The position numbers and the translations under genes are program-made. Positions 9,553 to 19,224 of a stretch of DNA of 64,000 nt are shown here, one piece after another. The notes under the pieces were generated by a model. The model made no database searches and was not told where the DNA came from. It worked only from the letters and a program-made list of their open reading frames with translations. The first letter of the stretch is position 1. Each line of letters begins with the position of its first letter. Source of the DNA: Rhodobacteraceae bacterium KLH11 (GTDB lineage Bacteria > Pseudomonadota > Alphaproteobacteria > Rhodobacterales > Rhodobacteraceae); NCBI GenBank assembly GCA_000158135.1, contig DS999533.1:52616-116615 (forward strand), in the 5' to 3' direction.

Positions 9553-9839
9553 CTCCGACAGCTGAAAACGATCTGGCCGACATCTGGGCGTACATCGCCG
9601 AGGATTCCGCAGCCCGCGCCAGCGCTTGCATTGAAGAGATCTCGGAGCGGTTCATTCCACTGCTTAACCACCCGGAAATAGGCCCGGCCCGCAACCAGTT
9701 GGCACCGGGCCTAAGAGCACATTTTCACAAGAATTACGCGATCTATTACACGTTCAACGAGACCGAGTTGATTATCGTCCATGTGGTGCATAGCGCACGC
9801 GACATCAGGGCTATTTTCTCAGGTGACATTGGCGAATGA
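9528..9839 (+). pseudogene. parE: ParE-family toxin without a canonical start codon
   Basis: An open frame whose translation matches RelE/ParE toxins: RPLVLRITPTAENDLADIWAYIAEDS..., then IGPARNQLAPGLRAHFHKNYAIYY and a C-terminal HVVHSARDIRAIF. ParE poisons DNA gyrase. From the preceding in-frame stop (9459-9461) to the conserved core there is no ATG, GTG or TTG. The codon where family members begin is ATC (9528), one base from ATG. The toxin is therefore either silenced by a start-codon mutation or translated from a rare ATC/ATA start. The rest of the frame is intact, about 103 codons. Confidence 0.7.
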
Positions 9840-10003
9840 AAGACTGCATCCGAGCAAGGTTACAGCCTTTTGGGGTCCTTTGCGGTACGTGGCGAAATGA
9901 CACTTTAAGCATTTTCGGCTAAGCCGACGTTCATCCACAGCGCGGCGGATTCAAGGTCAGAGCCCATGGTGTTGGATGCTGCGTGGCGCACGAATGACTG
10001 CCG

Positions 10004-10321
10004 TTAATCCAATAAAGGTTCTTGCTTTTCGTATCGAAAAAACACTTTTGCAATCTGCTCTACACAGTCCTGGCGCAAATAGTTGATGTTTGCTTGTGAA
10101 TTTGGGGAACCGTTATGCTCAACTTGAGCAGCTTTCTCTCCATCGCACATCGCAGTCCAATAAGTCTTGGCCCCGGAAACACTTGGGAGATATTTCTCGA
10201 CAACACTTTGGCTAAGCAACTCGCTGAGTAATGGTGGTTGATCGAACGAATATTCCATTGGGTTTGGTGCAAAAACGTCGTCTCCAGCGCAAACGCTATC
10301 CCTTTCGAATATAACCTTCAT
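10004..10321 (-). CDS. hypothetical protein
   Basis: A 105-residue acidic, soluble-looking protein with no family recognised and no signal peptide. It lies where an IS66 tnpC gene would be expected after the tnpA/tnpB relics and may be cargo or a chance insertion. The 130 bp between it and tnpB hold nothing recognisable. Confidence 0.45.
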   Translation of the reverse strand: MKVIFERDSVCAGDDVFAPNPMEYSFDQPPLLSELLSQSVVEKYLPSVSGAKTYWTAMCDGEKAAQVEHNGSPNSQANINYLRQDCVEQIAKVFFRYEKQEPLLD

Positions 10322-10452
10322 CTGAAGCTCCGGTATCTTGCTGGAAAACGATAAGCTGTCAGTCGAGATGTTTCAATAAATGACCGGAAAGTTGCGCACC
10401 TTACCAATTCAGTACACGCATACCGAACGTCCGATGTTTCCGTAGGACAAGG

Positions 10453-10803
10453 TCAAACCAAAGCCAGCCGATTAATCCTTCGTGACGTAACACGTCTCCA
10501 GTCAAGCCCTTCAAAAAGAGCTTCAAACTGAGTTTTGCTGATGGAAATCACACCATCCTGCATCCTCGGCCACTCAAATCCCTTACCTTCCAACCGTTTG
10601 TAAACCAGGATCAGTCCGGTGCCATCCCAGACGATCAGTTTCATCCTGTCCAATCGTTTGGAGCGGAAAATGAAGATCGCCCCGCTGAACGGATCAAGTT
10701 GAAATTCCTTCATCACGATTGCGGCAAGGCCATCCATACCCTTGCGAAAATCTACGGGTTTCGAGGCCAGATATAGTTTGAAGTTGCCCGCCGGAGAGAT
10801 CAC
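10453..10803 (-). CDS. tnpB: IS66 Orf2 (TnpB) accessory protein
   Basis: A 116-residue protein with the hallmark IS66 Orf2 features: PVDFRKGMDGLAA near the start, then FIFRSKRLDRMKLIVWDGTGL and a C-terminal FEALFEGLDWRRV. It is full length compared with the intact copy at 60677-61030. It overlaps tnpA by 4 nt. The element is defective because tnpC is absent downstream and tnpA carries a stop. Confidence 0.85.
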   Translation of the reverse strand: MISPAGNFKLYLASKPVDFRKGMDGLAAIVMKEFQLDPFSGAIFIFRSKRLDRMKLIVWDGTGLILVYKRLEGKGFEWPRMQDGVISISKTQFEALFEGLDWRRVTSRRINRLALV

Positions 10804-11195
10804 GTCCTAGTCTCCACCGCCAAAACAATCTTGATCAGATCGTCAATCGGGAACGTCTCTGGCAGGATAAGTTCAACCGAACCAGCACGAAGTTCGATGT
10901 GTGAAACGGTCGTAGCTGCGGCTTCCGTATCTTCAAACTCCCCAACAACAATTTCCGAGAACACATGTTCTTCTCGTATTTCTGTTCGTCCACGATTAGC
11001 CCGCCGCACATCTACCCGCCATTTGTAGACAAGAGACTTTGAGACATTGCAGTCGGCCATGACTTGGTCGACGGTGAATTCACCGGAATCGAGCTTCTAC
11101 TTTACAAAGTGTTTGAAACTGGGTGGCCAGACACGTCGACCGCCTGCATGGACTTCAATTGTGAAACCATATGCCTGAAATGAATGCGTTTCCAT
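10800..11195 (-). pseudogene. tnpA: IS66 TnpA with internal stop
   Basis: An IS66 OrfA-like frame. It starts at the ATG at 11195 (METHSFQAYG...RRVWPPSFK), meets a TAG at 11099-11097, and stays open in the same frame through an HTH-like VDQVMADCNVSKSLVYKWR to the overlap with tnpB. A single nonsense mutation therefore splits the gene; the downstream part could restart at the Met at 11060. Confidence 0.7.
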
Positions 11196-11222
11196 GATGC
11201 TCGATCCTTTTGGAGGCACCCA

Positions 11223-11465
11223 ATGCTGATTACAACAATTGGTCTCGACTTCGCCAAGAACGTTTTCCAAGTTCACGCTGTAGGGGCAGATGGAACGGTC
11301 GTTTGCAACAAATCACTGCGCCGTTCACAATTGCATTCGTTTTTTGATCGAACGCCACCTTGCCTTGTGGGTATGGAGGCTTGTGCGACAAGTCACTATT
11401 GGACCCGTGAGCTTACAGCATTGGGGCACGATGTTCGCTTGATCCCACCGACTTACGTCATTTGC
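11223..11465 (+). pseudogene. IS110-family transposase, N-terminal fragment
   Basis: A good ribosome site (GGAGG) precedes the ATG. The frame encodes the start of an IS110 transposase: IGLDFAKNVFQVHAV (first DEDD Asp), then [14 protein letters not shown] and ELTALGHDVRLIPP. Homology ends abruptly at about 11465, where an IS5-like relic on the opposite strand begins, so the gene was cut by that element. Confidence 0.85.
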
Positions 11466-11886
11466 GGCGATCAGGTGGACTTTGGTGTTCCATCCACCGC
11501 GCGACTTACCAATCGCTTGCCGTCCGTTTTTTGGGTGCGCCGGTGCCATCGGGATGTACTTTGACGCTTGTGCTGTCGAGGCCCAAACAATCGACGGACA
11601 CGCGGATCATGTGATGCTCTTGAAGCGCATCAAACAGCCGATCCAAAGCACTCGCGTCGGCCCACCGGCGCATCCGGGTGTAAACCGTGTGCCACTTGCC
11701 GAAACGCGGCGGCAACGCTCGCCATTTGCAGCCATTCTCAACGACAAAGAGGACGGCGTTGATCATGGTCAGGTTCGAAATCCGCACATTACCGCGCTGA
11801 ACTGGCAGGTAGGGGCGGATGAGTATGTACTGCTCACGTGTTATCTCATTTATAACAAAAACTTAACAGGTATCTGCATCATGTGA
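11466..11886 (-). pseudogene. IS5-family transposase fragment, frameshifted
   Basis: Minus-strand homology to the N-terminal half of IS5/IS427-type transposases: REQYILIRPYLP, then NGCKWRALPPRFGKWHTVY and DSTSVKVHPDGTGAPKK. A frameshift precedes IGKSRGGWNTKVHLI. The catalytic C-terminal half is missing. It abuts the IS110 fragment. Confidence 0.8.
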
Positions 11887-11901
11887 TAGTGTTAACAGGC
11901 C

Positions 11902-12537
11902 CTAGCTCAACTTTGATTTGATGAGCGCCCAAAATTCCTCCCTACTGTTGCTATGCGGAAAAGGCTCATGAGGAATAGGTACCTCTAGAAATGTGCAAAG
12001 CGGATTCCAACCTTTAGTCACATCGAAAATGAGAATCCTGTTCTGAGCTGGATAGGATCGCACGTCCGCGTCACGTCTTTTGAAGGCCTGTAACGCAGCG
12101 GATTTGTCTTCGTGAGATGATCCAAAGGTTTGCTTCGCGATCATCTCATTGATCAATTCAGGTACATTGCGAATTTGCTCCGCTCCGTCTGACGAACCTT
12201 TCATACCAATGACCTTGCCCACAGTCGATGAAAAGCTTGTCCACCACTGTTCCGGTGCGCGTGTTGTATGAATGATTTTAGCCTTAGGGTATGCGTCAGC
12301 CAATTGTTCCCAAAAATGTGCCGCAGGCCAATCGACCGCGCTGCGATATCCATCAAACACTGTTGACCAATCGACATCATCTCCTCTCAACGCTTGCCGC
12401 CAGACTGGAAGCTGGTCGGGGTTTGCGATGACTTCATCCATATGATGACAAGGCCCAACGCCGAGTTTGTTTAGTGCGGTTTTTAAAGACATCGTGCCGG
12501 TTCTGCCGAAGCCCGACCCTATTATCGAAAGTGACAT
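11902..12537 (-). CDS. sulfotransferase family protein
   Basis: A 211-residue protein. The N-terminus carries the PAPS-binding P-loop-like motif GSGFGRTGTMSLKTAL. The middle TTRAPEQWWTSF region matches the 3'-phosphate-binding 'R...S' element, and the C-terminal KGWNPLCTFLEVPIPHEPFP is typical of the small bacterial sulfotransferase/'NAD-dependent epimerase' annotated family. It would transfer sulfate from PAPS to an unknown acceptor in the cytosol. The start at 12537 is chosen because GAGGA lies just upstream; an upstream Met at 12570 lacks one. It is flanked by IS relics on both sides, so it is probably transported cargo. Confidence 0.75.
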   Translation of the reverse strand: MSLSIIGSGFGRTGTMSLKTALNKLGVGPCHHMDEVIANPDQLPVWRQALRGDDVDWSTVFDGYRSAVDWPAAHFWEQLADAYPKAKIIHTTRAPEQWWTSFSSTVGKVIGMKGSSDGAEQIRNVPELINEMIAKQTFGSSHEDKSAALQAFKRRDADVRSYPAQNRILIFDVTKGWNPLCTFLEVPIPHEPFPHSNSREEFWALIKSKLS

Positions 12538-12660
12538 ATTGATTCCTCGTGTATCAGCCCAGGTGATCAATCTAAGAGTGTTGTCATCACAGTTATTCTA
12601 GCTTAGATTGTAGCACAAACAACCTAGAGATCCAAATTCTCAATTGATTGCCAAGCACTC

Positions 12661-12800
12661 TCAGAGAGTCGGGAGATTGGTCGCCTTGGTCACGATGTCA
12701 GGCTTATCCTATTGGAGGCCGACACTGACGTCCGCGTGATCCAGGTACTGCTCAGCCGCGCCAAGCTGACCACGACGGCGCGATATACCCAGCCACACGC
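12661..12800 (+). pseudogene. fused relics: IS110 piece joined to integrase C-terminus
   Basis: One frame reads REIGRLGHDVRLI (IS110 DEDD region) and continues directly into LLEADTDVRVIQVLL...TTARYTQ, the C-terminal box of a tyrosine recombinase including its Tyr. The junction is near 12708. Two dead elements have been joined by deletion or illegitimate recombination. Confidence 0.65.
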
Positions 12801-12905
12801 ACGAGCAGACACTGCCCCACAGTTTGCGGTAGAAGCGTTGCACTGGCATCAAAGGCAAATGGCTTTGAGTTGGTGCATGTTGTATAGTAACTGCAACTGC
12901 CGCTT

Positions 12906-15900
12906 TTAATCGGAACGAAACACCACGGCGACCCGATCCAGAATCTGAGTGTTTGCGTTTCGCGACGCTTGTTCTGCCGCGGCAAATAATTCCTCCATCC
13001 GAAACCGCACCGATGAAAGTGTCTTTAACGGTTGCCGTGCAAAGAAGTCATAAATCGCGTCGATTCCCAGATAATCCGGTATCTCTCGCCGCGCAGCGCT
13101 ACGTTGGCTGACATCCTTTTTGGCTTCAATCCAGAATGAATCGAGTTCCTCGGCCCAGGATTCGGCGAGTTTCTCCAGCGATGGTAGCGTCAGGTGCCCG
13201 AACCGGTTGTAGCCTTGGTTCTTTGAGGGGCCAGACGCGAGAAACCTATCCAAAGACTCCAAGAGTGAAACCGTTCGTTCGGGTCGGATATCCCAGTGCA
13301 TCAGGCCTTCCAGAGTCGGTTGGAGACCCCCGATCACGGAACTCAATTCTGCTTCTTTCGGTCGGACCCGATGTTTCCCAGTCTTAACGGTCTCGCCATA
13401 GGCCTCACGCAGCAACCTCATCACTTTTGGCTGATCCCGGATGATTTCTTGGCGATCATTGATCTCGCAGACGGCCAACAGTCGTGGTGGCAAATAGGAC
13501 GCTTCGACCAGCGATGGCGAGCGCCCACCAAGCGCAATGATGGTCATCGGTGACTTGCCGGCGAGAAGACAAAGCTCAGCGCCCCAAAGACTTTGAGGTT
13601 TGATGCGCTCCATGGACTGGAGGAGGTCGTCAGGTAGTTTACGCCGCATGTCTTCGACCAGATCATAGAGGTTGTTTCGGCGAAGTGGCCGTGGCTTCTT
13701 GTGCTGCTCTAAAATCAAGTCCGTCAGGTCCCCAGCGGAAAATTCAAGATACTCGTCTGCGAGGTCTGAAGCACCGACGCCCGAAAGCAGGGCGATGGAT
13801 TCGATACGATCGCGACCTTTTTTGTCAGAGGACAGAACAAGCCCAGGAAGATCGAACGTGGTGTAGGTAATCTTGGAATGCGGACTATCGATGCGGTCAA
13901 TCCGACCAAGTCCCTGAAGCATACTTTTGATGTCTGAGGTCACGCCGACAATTCCGAGGGCGCGTGCACGCTGGAGGTTGATGCCCTCTGCCATTTGAAA
14001 GGTCATGAACATGGCTCGGCGATGGTGGTCGGACGCCTTCTTTCCATCGAGAGCCAGGTATTCTTGGGCTACAGCGCCATTTCGAGCGACGGTAATCCCG
14101 GTTCCGGGGCCCAATTTGTGATTGGCAGCCACGAGGATCACGTCGGACTTGGGGCCCTTCCGAGAGGAGAGGAAGCGTGCGTAGACCTCCAAAACACCAA
14201 TCCGCTCAGAGAGGAAAATCACTTGCGTATGCAGATTGAGCATCTCTACCATATGTTCGGCGCGCTGCTCATCGATCGCATCAAGTTCCGAGCTCTGCAG
14301 CAATTCCCCGATGCGGTCGCAAATTGGCGTAGTGGTCCGTTTGTCGAGGGGGAGCTCGCCGCTCTTTGGTGTGATAGTGATTGTTGCGGTCTTACCGCCG
14401 CGGCTTTCACGCTCGGATCGCCTCAGGCTCTCGCCGATGGATTTTGGGCCGCGCCCATCTGCGTCTACGGCTCGTCTACGTTCCCAATCCTCTCGTGCGA
14501 AAGTGATCGACGATCTTAAGATCGCCAGAAAATTCCGAATGTGGATCCTCGCTTTGTCGTGAAATCGGACCTCTGTGTGACCCGCTCGTTTCGGGTCGGC
14601 CGACACAAGCGTTGTTCCCGTCGAAATACTCTCGGCGAGTTTTCTGATTTCGTCCAGGGTGGCTGATTGCTCGGGCGTGAGATTGGTGTCGATCCGGATG
14701 CTTTCGATCTCAGGGTATGCAAAGATACCAGGTCCGCGTTTTTTGGATTCTCCAATGCAGTGCCGCTGACGCCTAACGACATAGGGCGCCAGTGCGTCCG
14801 CCATGTCAGCCTGGATTTCGCGAGGATCTAACCGCTTGCCCGCAAGTCGTTTTTCGGCTTCCTCAATTGGTTGTGCGAGGTCTGCTTCGGACAGGAACAT
14901 GTCATCCATGCCAGACCGCTGACGGTCCTCAAAGTTCTGCCGAAAGTCGCGTAGTGCATTCAACTCTGATGCTCTCTCGCGTCCTCGTTTGAGATTGTCG
15001 TTAATCGTTGCCGTGATTTCGGGGGGCACGTAGATCGACGCACGTCGTTCATGGAAGGCGAGCAATCCGTCCAAACCCTGATTTCCCATCAGTGTTGCTG
15101 ACAAACACGATGTCCAGATCGCAGGGCTCAGTTCGAAGACAAGTGAACGTCGCGATGGTGCGAGATAGCGAGAATTAAGTCGATGGCTTTCGTCGACGAT
15201 CATGGACGCTGCCGATCGCGCGCATCGGTTTATCTCTCCGAGCTCCTCGGCTTCATCGTCTTTCTTCCTTGATAACCGGCTATGTTTGATAAGGGTGAGG
15301 TTCGTGGGTTTGATTTTGTCCCAGTTGTTAAGAACGCTTGCTGGAATAATACCGAGCGCGCCATTTCGTGTTTGATCAGGGCGTTCACCGCCGTGTCGAA
15401 ACACGACACTGGAGTGCATCGTCGGCAAAACTGTGGCGAGATGTTTGCCGATGTCGGTCTTTCCAGCACCAGTTGGAGCCTCTACGAATGCAAACCCGTG
15501 TTCGTACGTTGTGCCAGCGGCCTCGTACACGAGATCGGTCTGGAACGGCAGCGGCGGACGCCCAGCCGCGCCGTCACCACCGACGCGCCAAGGCGCAAAG
15601 GACGTCATTTCGTGGACTGTTCGCGCAAGGGCTTCCTCAGCGCTCACTGGTCTCAAAATTGCTCGCAAAATTTCGAGAGCTTGTTCCGCCCAATCGGTGC
15701 CTAGCGTCCAGAACGCTTCTCCGGCCTTGCGGCGCGTTGTTGCGAGATCAGGGACCGCTTGCAGATCGTCGACGTACTCGAGATTGCGACTAAGGCCGCC
15801 AACCGAAAAGTTGGCGCTGCCCGCGAGCACGCCGGCGTCACTGGCGAAGAGCTTTGCGTGCAACATCGCGTGGGAACGGCCAAAGCGCTCCTGAGCAAGC

Positions 15901-16388
15901 TCTTTGTCGAAGATACGAAGAGAAATAGCGCCTGATTTGACTGCATCGTAGGCTAGAACAGCCCGCAATTCGTCGAGCGAGCGCAGTGAAAGCCCACGTG
16001 TTTCGAGAAAGTAATCGCGGGCCTCCTCTGATAATCCGCTTCCGCTTCCGTCGAGGTGGCTTTGGTTGTCAGTATTCGTCCCAAATATGATCCGGATCGT
16101 TTTAGGAGGTTCTGTTGCAATGCGCGGCCGAACGCGAAGAATGATGGACATCGCGGACAGGAAGTCTTGGTATCCGGTAACGACGAGAGCATCTGAGCCA
16201 TTCAAAGTGCGCTCAACGAACTTTCGGACCGACCGTTCCCCATTTGTCGCCCAGACTAGCTCACTTTCCTCAACGTTATCGATGGCTGGCACCGTTTCAG
16301 CACCGGCGCTCAAAGTTTCCTGGTCGCGTTCCTTGGAACTACGGAACAAAAATCTTGATATGAAACTGTCTGCTTGCTCGCGCGCCAT
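12906..16388 (-). CDS. PLD-nuclease/DEAD-SNF2-like helicase fusion protein
   Basis: A 1160-residue protein. Residues about 45-210 form a phospholipase-D-type nuclease domain with a complete HKD motif (H-A-K-x4-D around residues 177-184) followed by GSANFS. Residues about 300-900 form a superfamily 2 helicase: Walker A APTGAGKT (about 304-311), DESH (about 399-402), a SAT motif, and a C-terminal lobe with motif VI QGLGRIDRIDS. The remaining 300 residues are unassigned. Such nuclease-helicase proteins usually act on foreign DNA. It diverges from a PaeR7I-like modification/restriction pair, supporting a defence role. ATG at 16388 is preferred (GAGGTG upstream) over GTG at 16397. It has only one HKD motif, so it may act as a dimer. 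It is not a close match to any named system that I can identify. Confidence 0.75.
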   Translation of the reverse strand: MAREQADSFISRFLFRSSKERDQETLSAGAETVPAIDNVEESELVWATNGERSVRKFVERTLNGSDALVVTGYQDFLSAMSIILRVRPRIATEPPKTIRIIFGTNTDNQSHLDGSGSGLSEEARDYFLETRGLSLRSLDELRAVLAYDAVKSGAISLRIFDKELAQERFGRSHAMLHAKLFASDAGVLAGSANFSVGGLSRNLEYVDDLQAVPDLATTRRKAGEAFWTLGTDWAEQALEILRAILRPVSAEEALARTVHEMTSFAPWRVGGDGAAGRPPLPFQTDLVYEAAGTTYEHGFAFVEAPTGAGKTDIGKHLATVLPTMHSSVVFRHGGERPDQTRNGALGIIPASVLNNWDKIKPTNLTLIKHSRLSRKKDDEAEELGEINRCARSAASMIVDESHRLNSRYLAPSRRSLVFELSPAIWTSCLSATLMGNQGLDGLLAFHERRASIYVPPEITATINDNLKRGRERASELNALRDFRQNFEDRQRSGMDDMFLSEADLAQPIEEAEKRLAGKRLDPREIQADMADALAPYVVRRQRHCIGESKKRGPGIFAYPEIESIRIDTNLTPEQSATLDEIRKLAESISTGTTLVSADPKRAGHTEVRFHDKARIHIRNFLAILRSSITFAREDWERRRAVDADGRGPKSIGESLRRSERESRGGKTATITITPKSGELPLDKRTTTPICDRIGELLQSSELDAIDEQRAEHMVEMLNLHTQVIFLSERIGVLEVYARFLSSRKGPKSDVILVAANHKLGPGTGITVARNGAVAQEYLALDGKKASDHHRRAMFMTFQMAEGINLQRARALGIVGVTSDIKSMLQGLGRIDRIDSPHSKITYTTFDLPGLVLSSDKKGRDRIESIALLSGVGASDLADEYLEFSAGDLTDLILEQHKKPRPLRRNNLYDLVEDMRRKLPDDLLQSMERIKPQSLWGAELCLLAGKSPMTIIALGGRSPSLVEASYLPPRLLAVCEINDRQEIIRDQPKVMRLLREAYGETVKTGKHRVRPKEAELSSVIGGLQPTLEGLMHWDIRPERTVSLLESLDRFLASGPSKNQGYNRFGHLTLPSLEKLAESWAEELDSFWIEAKKDVSQRSAARREIPDYLGIDAIYDFFARQPLKTLSSVRFRMEELFAAAEQASRNANTQILDRVAVVFRSD

Positions 16389-16397
16389 TCCAGTCAC

Positions 16398-16800
16398 CTC
16401 AAGTTCAGTCTATCGCCGGTAGAAAATTGACCAAATACTAGCTTTACATAGTGTGACAAAACTGGCGTTTTGAGCCATCTCGTATCTTCGGCCCAAAGCA
16501 ATGTTGGACCAGTTCTTCGAGGATTTTCGTGCGCGCTTCTTTGAGCCGCGACAGTTGAGCAGCAATAGAAGTTCGAAACGCACAGTTTGTCAATCGGCAT
16601 TGAACTTTGACCCCCTATCGGTATCTGCTCCGGCAAGGGGCAGGATAGTACGTTCTCATGAGCGTTTTTGTGCTTCCCCGCATTAAAAGACTACCCCTGG
16701 ATAGCTGCCCCAATATTTCGCTATGGTAAGACATAGGCACACAACCTATGCTAAGAAAGTGCAGGATGTTCCCTCAATGTTCGATTTATAGAAGAGCTCT
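16398..16800. promoter_or_regulatory. divergent intergenic region of the defence block
   Basis: 403 bp between two divergent genes, which must contain both promoters. I see AT-rich patches (about 16430-16460 and 16720-16800) but no convincing -35/-10 pair and no clear operator repeat. Confidence 0.4.
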
Positions 16801-18528
16801 ATGACGCAATCGCTATCAATCCAATCGTCGTTTCAAGGTTCTTGTCCAATCAGCGAAGCCGTGGAGCGCTTGGCGAGTGAGAGCGGCATCGAAGAACGGG
16901 GAGCGATTTACACCAAACGAGAGGTTGTAAATTTCATTCTCGACTTGGTCGGATACACAGCCGATCAACCTCTTACGGAATTTCGTCTTCTAGAACCTTC
17001 CTTTGGCGATGGTGATTTCATTCTTCCTGCCGTGGAGCGGCTTTTGGCTGCGGCACAACGCAAGCAGAACGGCCTCACATTTGCAGTGCTAGCACCTGCA
17101 ATCCGAGGCGTTGAACTGCACCGTGAGACGTTTTTGCGGAACCGGCAAGCCATGCGTTCTATGATGATCGAACAAGGCGTATCTCAGAAAGACGCTGACG
17201 CCTTGCTCGACACCTGGCTTTCACAAGGCGACTTTCTGCTTTGTGAGTTCGACCAGGATTTCACTCACGCCGTAGGTAATCCCCCTTATGTGCGCCAGGA
17301 AGTGATCCCCGACGTTCTCATGGGAGAGTACCGCCAGCGCTACAGCACGATCTATGACCGGGCGGATATCTACGTGCCGTTCATCGAGAAATCGCTTCGT
17401 GCCCTGGCAACAGGTGGGAAGCTGAGCTTCATTTGTGCGGATCGGTGGATGAAAAACCGATACGGCAAGAAGCTGCGCGAGCTCGTCAGCAAGGATTACC
17501 ACCTAGCGACCTATGTCGATATGGTCGGCACAGATGCGTTTCACTCTGAAGTTAGTGCCTATCCGGCAATCACGGTGATTGAGCGTCGTGGCTCAAGCCA
17601 GAAGAGCAACGTAACGCGGGTATTTGCAAGACCAGAGATCAGTGGAAAGGCCCTCGGCCGTCTAGCACGTGAGCTGGCCAAGCCGAAGCTTAAGGCCACG
17701 AGCGATGTGCGTGAGATCGACAAAATCGCAGCAGGCGGAGAGCCGTGGATTCTCGAAGATTTTGACGCACTCGCGCTTGTGCGCCGCCTCGAGTCAAAAT
17801 TCCCCGCAATCGAAGAAGCCGGATGCAAGGTCGGGATCGGTGTTGCCACCGGCGCTGACAAGGCATTCATCGGGGACTTTGAAGAGCTCGATGTTGAGCC
17901 GTCCAGAAAGCTTCCCCTAGTCATGACCAAAGACATTCTCGAGGGGCATGTTCAATGGCGGGGTAGGGGGGTAATCAATCCCTTTGGCGATGATGGCAAG
18001 CTTGTCAGCCTCGAGGACTATCCAAAGCTCAAGCGCTACCTGGAAGAGCGCTATGCGCAGATCGCGAAGCGGCATGTGGCGACCAAGGCACCGCAAAACT
18101 GGTATCGCACGATTGATCGCATCTATCCTGATTTGGCCAGACGCGAGAAACTTCTAATCCCCGACATCAAAGGGGATGCTTCTATCGTCTACGAAGGCGG
18201 AAAACTCTATCCGCACCACAACCTTTATTTCATCACGTCCGACGAGTGGGACGTGCATGCGCTACAAGCCGTCATGCGCTCAGGTATCGCCCGCCTTTTC
18301 GTATCACTCTACTCGACCAAGATGCGCGGCGGGTATTTGCGTTTCCAGGCACAGTATCTCAGACGCATTCGTCTTCCCCTTTGGGAGAGCGTCAGCGTAG
18401 AAACGCGGGATCGTTTGAAACGCTTTTCTGCAACCAACGACCGGCATGAGCTCAACGAGATTGTTGCAAGTCTTTATGGTCTTTCGGCTGACGAAATGAA
18501 TTTGATTGAAGGGAAGAGAGCAGAGTGA
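16801..18528 (+). CDS. N6-adenine DNA methyltransferase, PaeR7I/XhoI type
   Basis: A 575-residue type II modification enzyme. It has a [17 protein letters not shown] entry region, SAM-binding motif [10 protein letters not shown] (residues about 65-73) and catalytic motif IV NPPY (160-163), i.e. the gamma-type order. The C-terminal half is a target-recognition region. Together with the downstream endonuclease gene (4-nt overlap, GTGA), it resembles M.PaeR7I/M.XhoI, which protect CTCGAG by adenine methylation; the sequence specificity is inferred only from the partner. With the nuclease truncated it probably acts as an orphan methylase. Confidence 0.8.
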   Translation: MTQSLSIQSSFQGSCPISEAVERLASESGIEERGAIYTKREVVNFILDLVGYTADQPLTEFRLLEPSFGDGDFILPAVERLLAAAQRKQNGLTFAVLAPAIRGVELHRETFLRNRQAMRSMMIEQGVSQKDADALLDTWLSQGDFLLCEFDQDFTHAVGNPPYVRQEVIPDVLMGEYRQRYSTIYDRADIYVPFIEKSLRALATGGKLSFICADRWMKNRYGKKLRELVSKDYHLATYVDMVGTDAFHSEVSAYPAITVIERRGSSQKSNVTRVFARPEISGKALGRLARELAKPKLKATSDVREIDKIAAGGEPWILEDFDALALVRRLESKFPAIEEAGCKVGIGVATGADKAFIGDFEELDVEPSRKLPLVMTKDILEGHVQWRGRGVINPFGDDGKLVSLEDYPKLKRYLEERYAQIAKRHVATKAPQNWYRTIDRIYPDLARREKLLIPDIKGDASIVYEGGKLYPHHNLYFITSDEWDVHALQAVMRSGIARLFVSLYSTKMRGGYLRFQAQYLRRIRLPLWESVSVETRDRLKRFSATNDRHELNEIVASLYGLSADEMNLIEGKRAE

Positions 18529-19190
18529 GTCTTGATTTAGCCAACTACGAAGCCCAGGCCCAGAACGCGGTAAAGCTCTTCTGGGGCAACCGTGAAGCCG
18601 CGCTTGCCAAGCAGATTGAATCCGGCAACCAAGATGCGGGATCGCGCGGAGCAGTGACGGCGGGAAAGAACATGGATGGTTTTCTCGCCATTGCCCAATC
18701 GCTGATCGAGGCCAATGGGCTCGGCCTGGCAGACATTTGCGTGCAGCAACGTGTTTTGACCCTGCCCGGTTTCTTCCGGCCAACGAAGCTATGGGACATG
18801 CTCGTGATGCATCGCGGCGAGCTTGTCGCAGCGCTCGAATTTAAGTCCCAGGTTGGCCCGTCCTTTGGCAACAATTTCAACAACCGCTCTGAAGAGGCTA
18901 TTGGCACTGCACATGACCTCTGGACGGCTTATCGGGAAGGCGCATTCGGTGAAGATGCGCCGCGCCCGTTCTTGGGGTGGATCATGCTTCTCGAGGATTG
19001 CGACAAGTCCAATTCTCCGGTTAGTGCGACGTTGCGCAGGCTTCCATTGCAACGATACATCCGGGTTGATCAGCCAAAAATGCGAGGAGTTGTGGGCGCG
19101 AAAGTTTCTTGCGGAAGCTCACAGAGCCATCACTTGCTGCACCGTGAAGCTGAAAGCTGCGTTTCCCCAAATCAATTCCAATTATGCTAA
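18525..19190 (+). pseudogene. PaeR7I/XhoI-type restriction endonuclease, truncated
   Basis: The first about 167 residues match PaeR7I/Xho[75 protein letters not shown] and [12 protein letters not shown]. The putative PD-(D/E)xK residues are present (Asp91, Glu105-x-Lys107). From about 19026 the frame runs into an antisense IS110 remnant, replacing roughly the last 80 residues of a normal 246-residue enzyme with unrelated sequence. Activity is therefore doubtful although the catalytic core remains. The start is GTG at 18525, overlapping the methylase stop. Confidence 0.8.
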
Positions 19191-19224
19191 TGTTTTCCAT
19201 GGGTGCTCTCCCTATGTATGACAA
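19024..19224 (-). pseudogene. IS110-family transposase N-terminal relic
   Basis: Minus-strand frame with [15 protein letters not shown], then [26 protein letters not shown], the start of an IS110 DEDD transposase (first Asp, then ME-ACA). It stops where the restriction endonuclease homology begins, so this insertion or its deletion removed the nuclease C-terminus. Confidence 0.8.
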
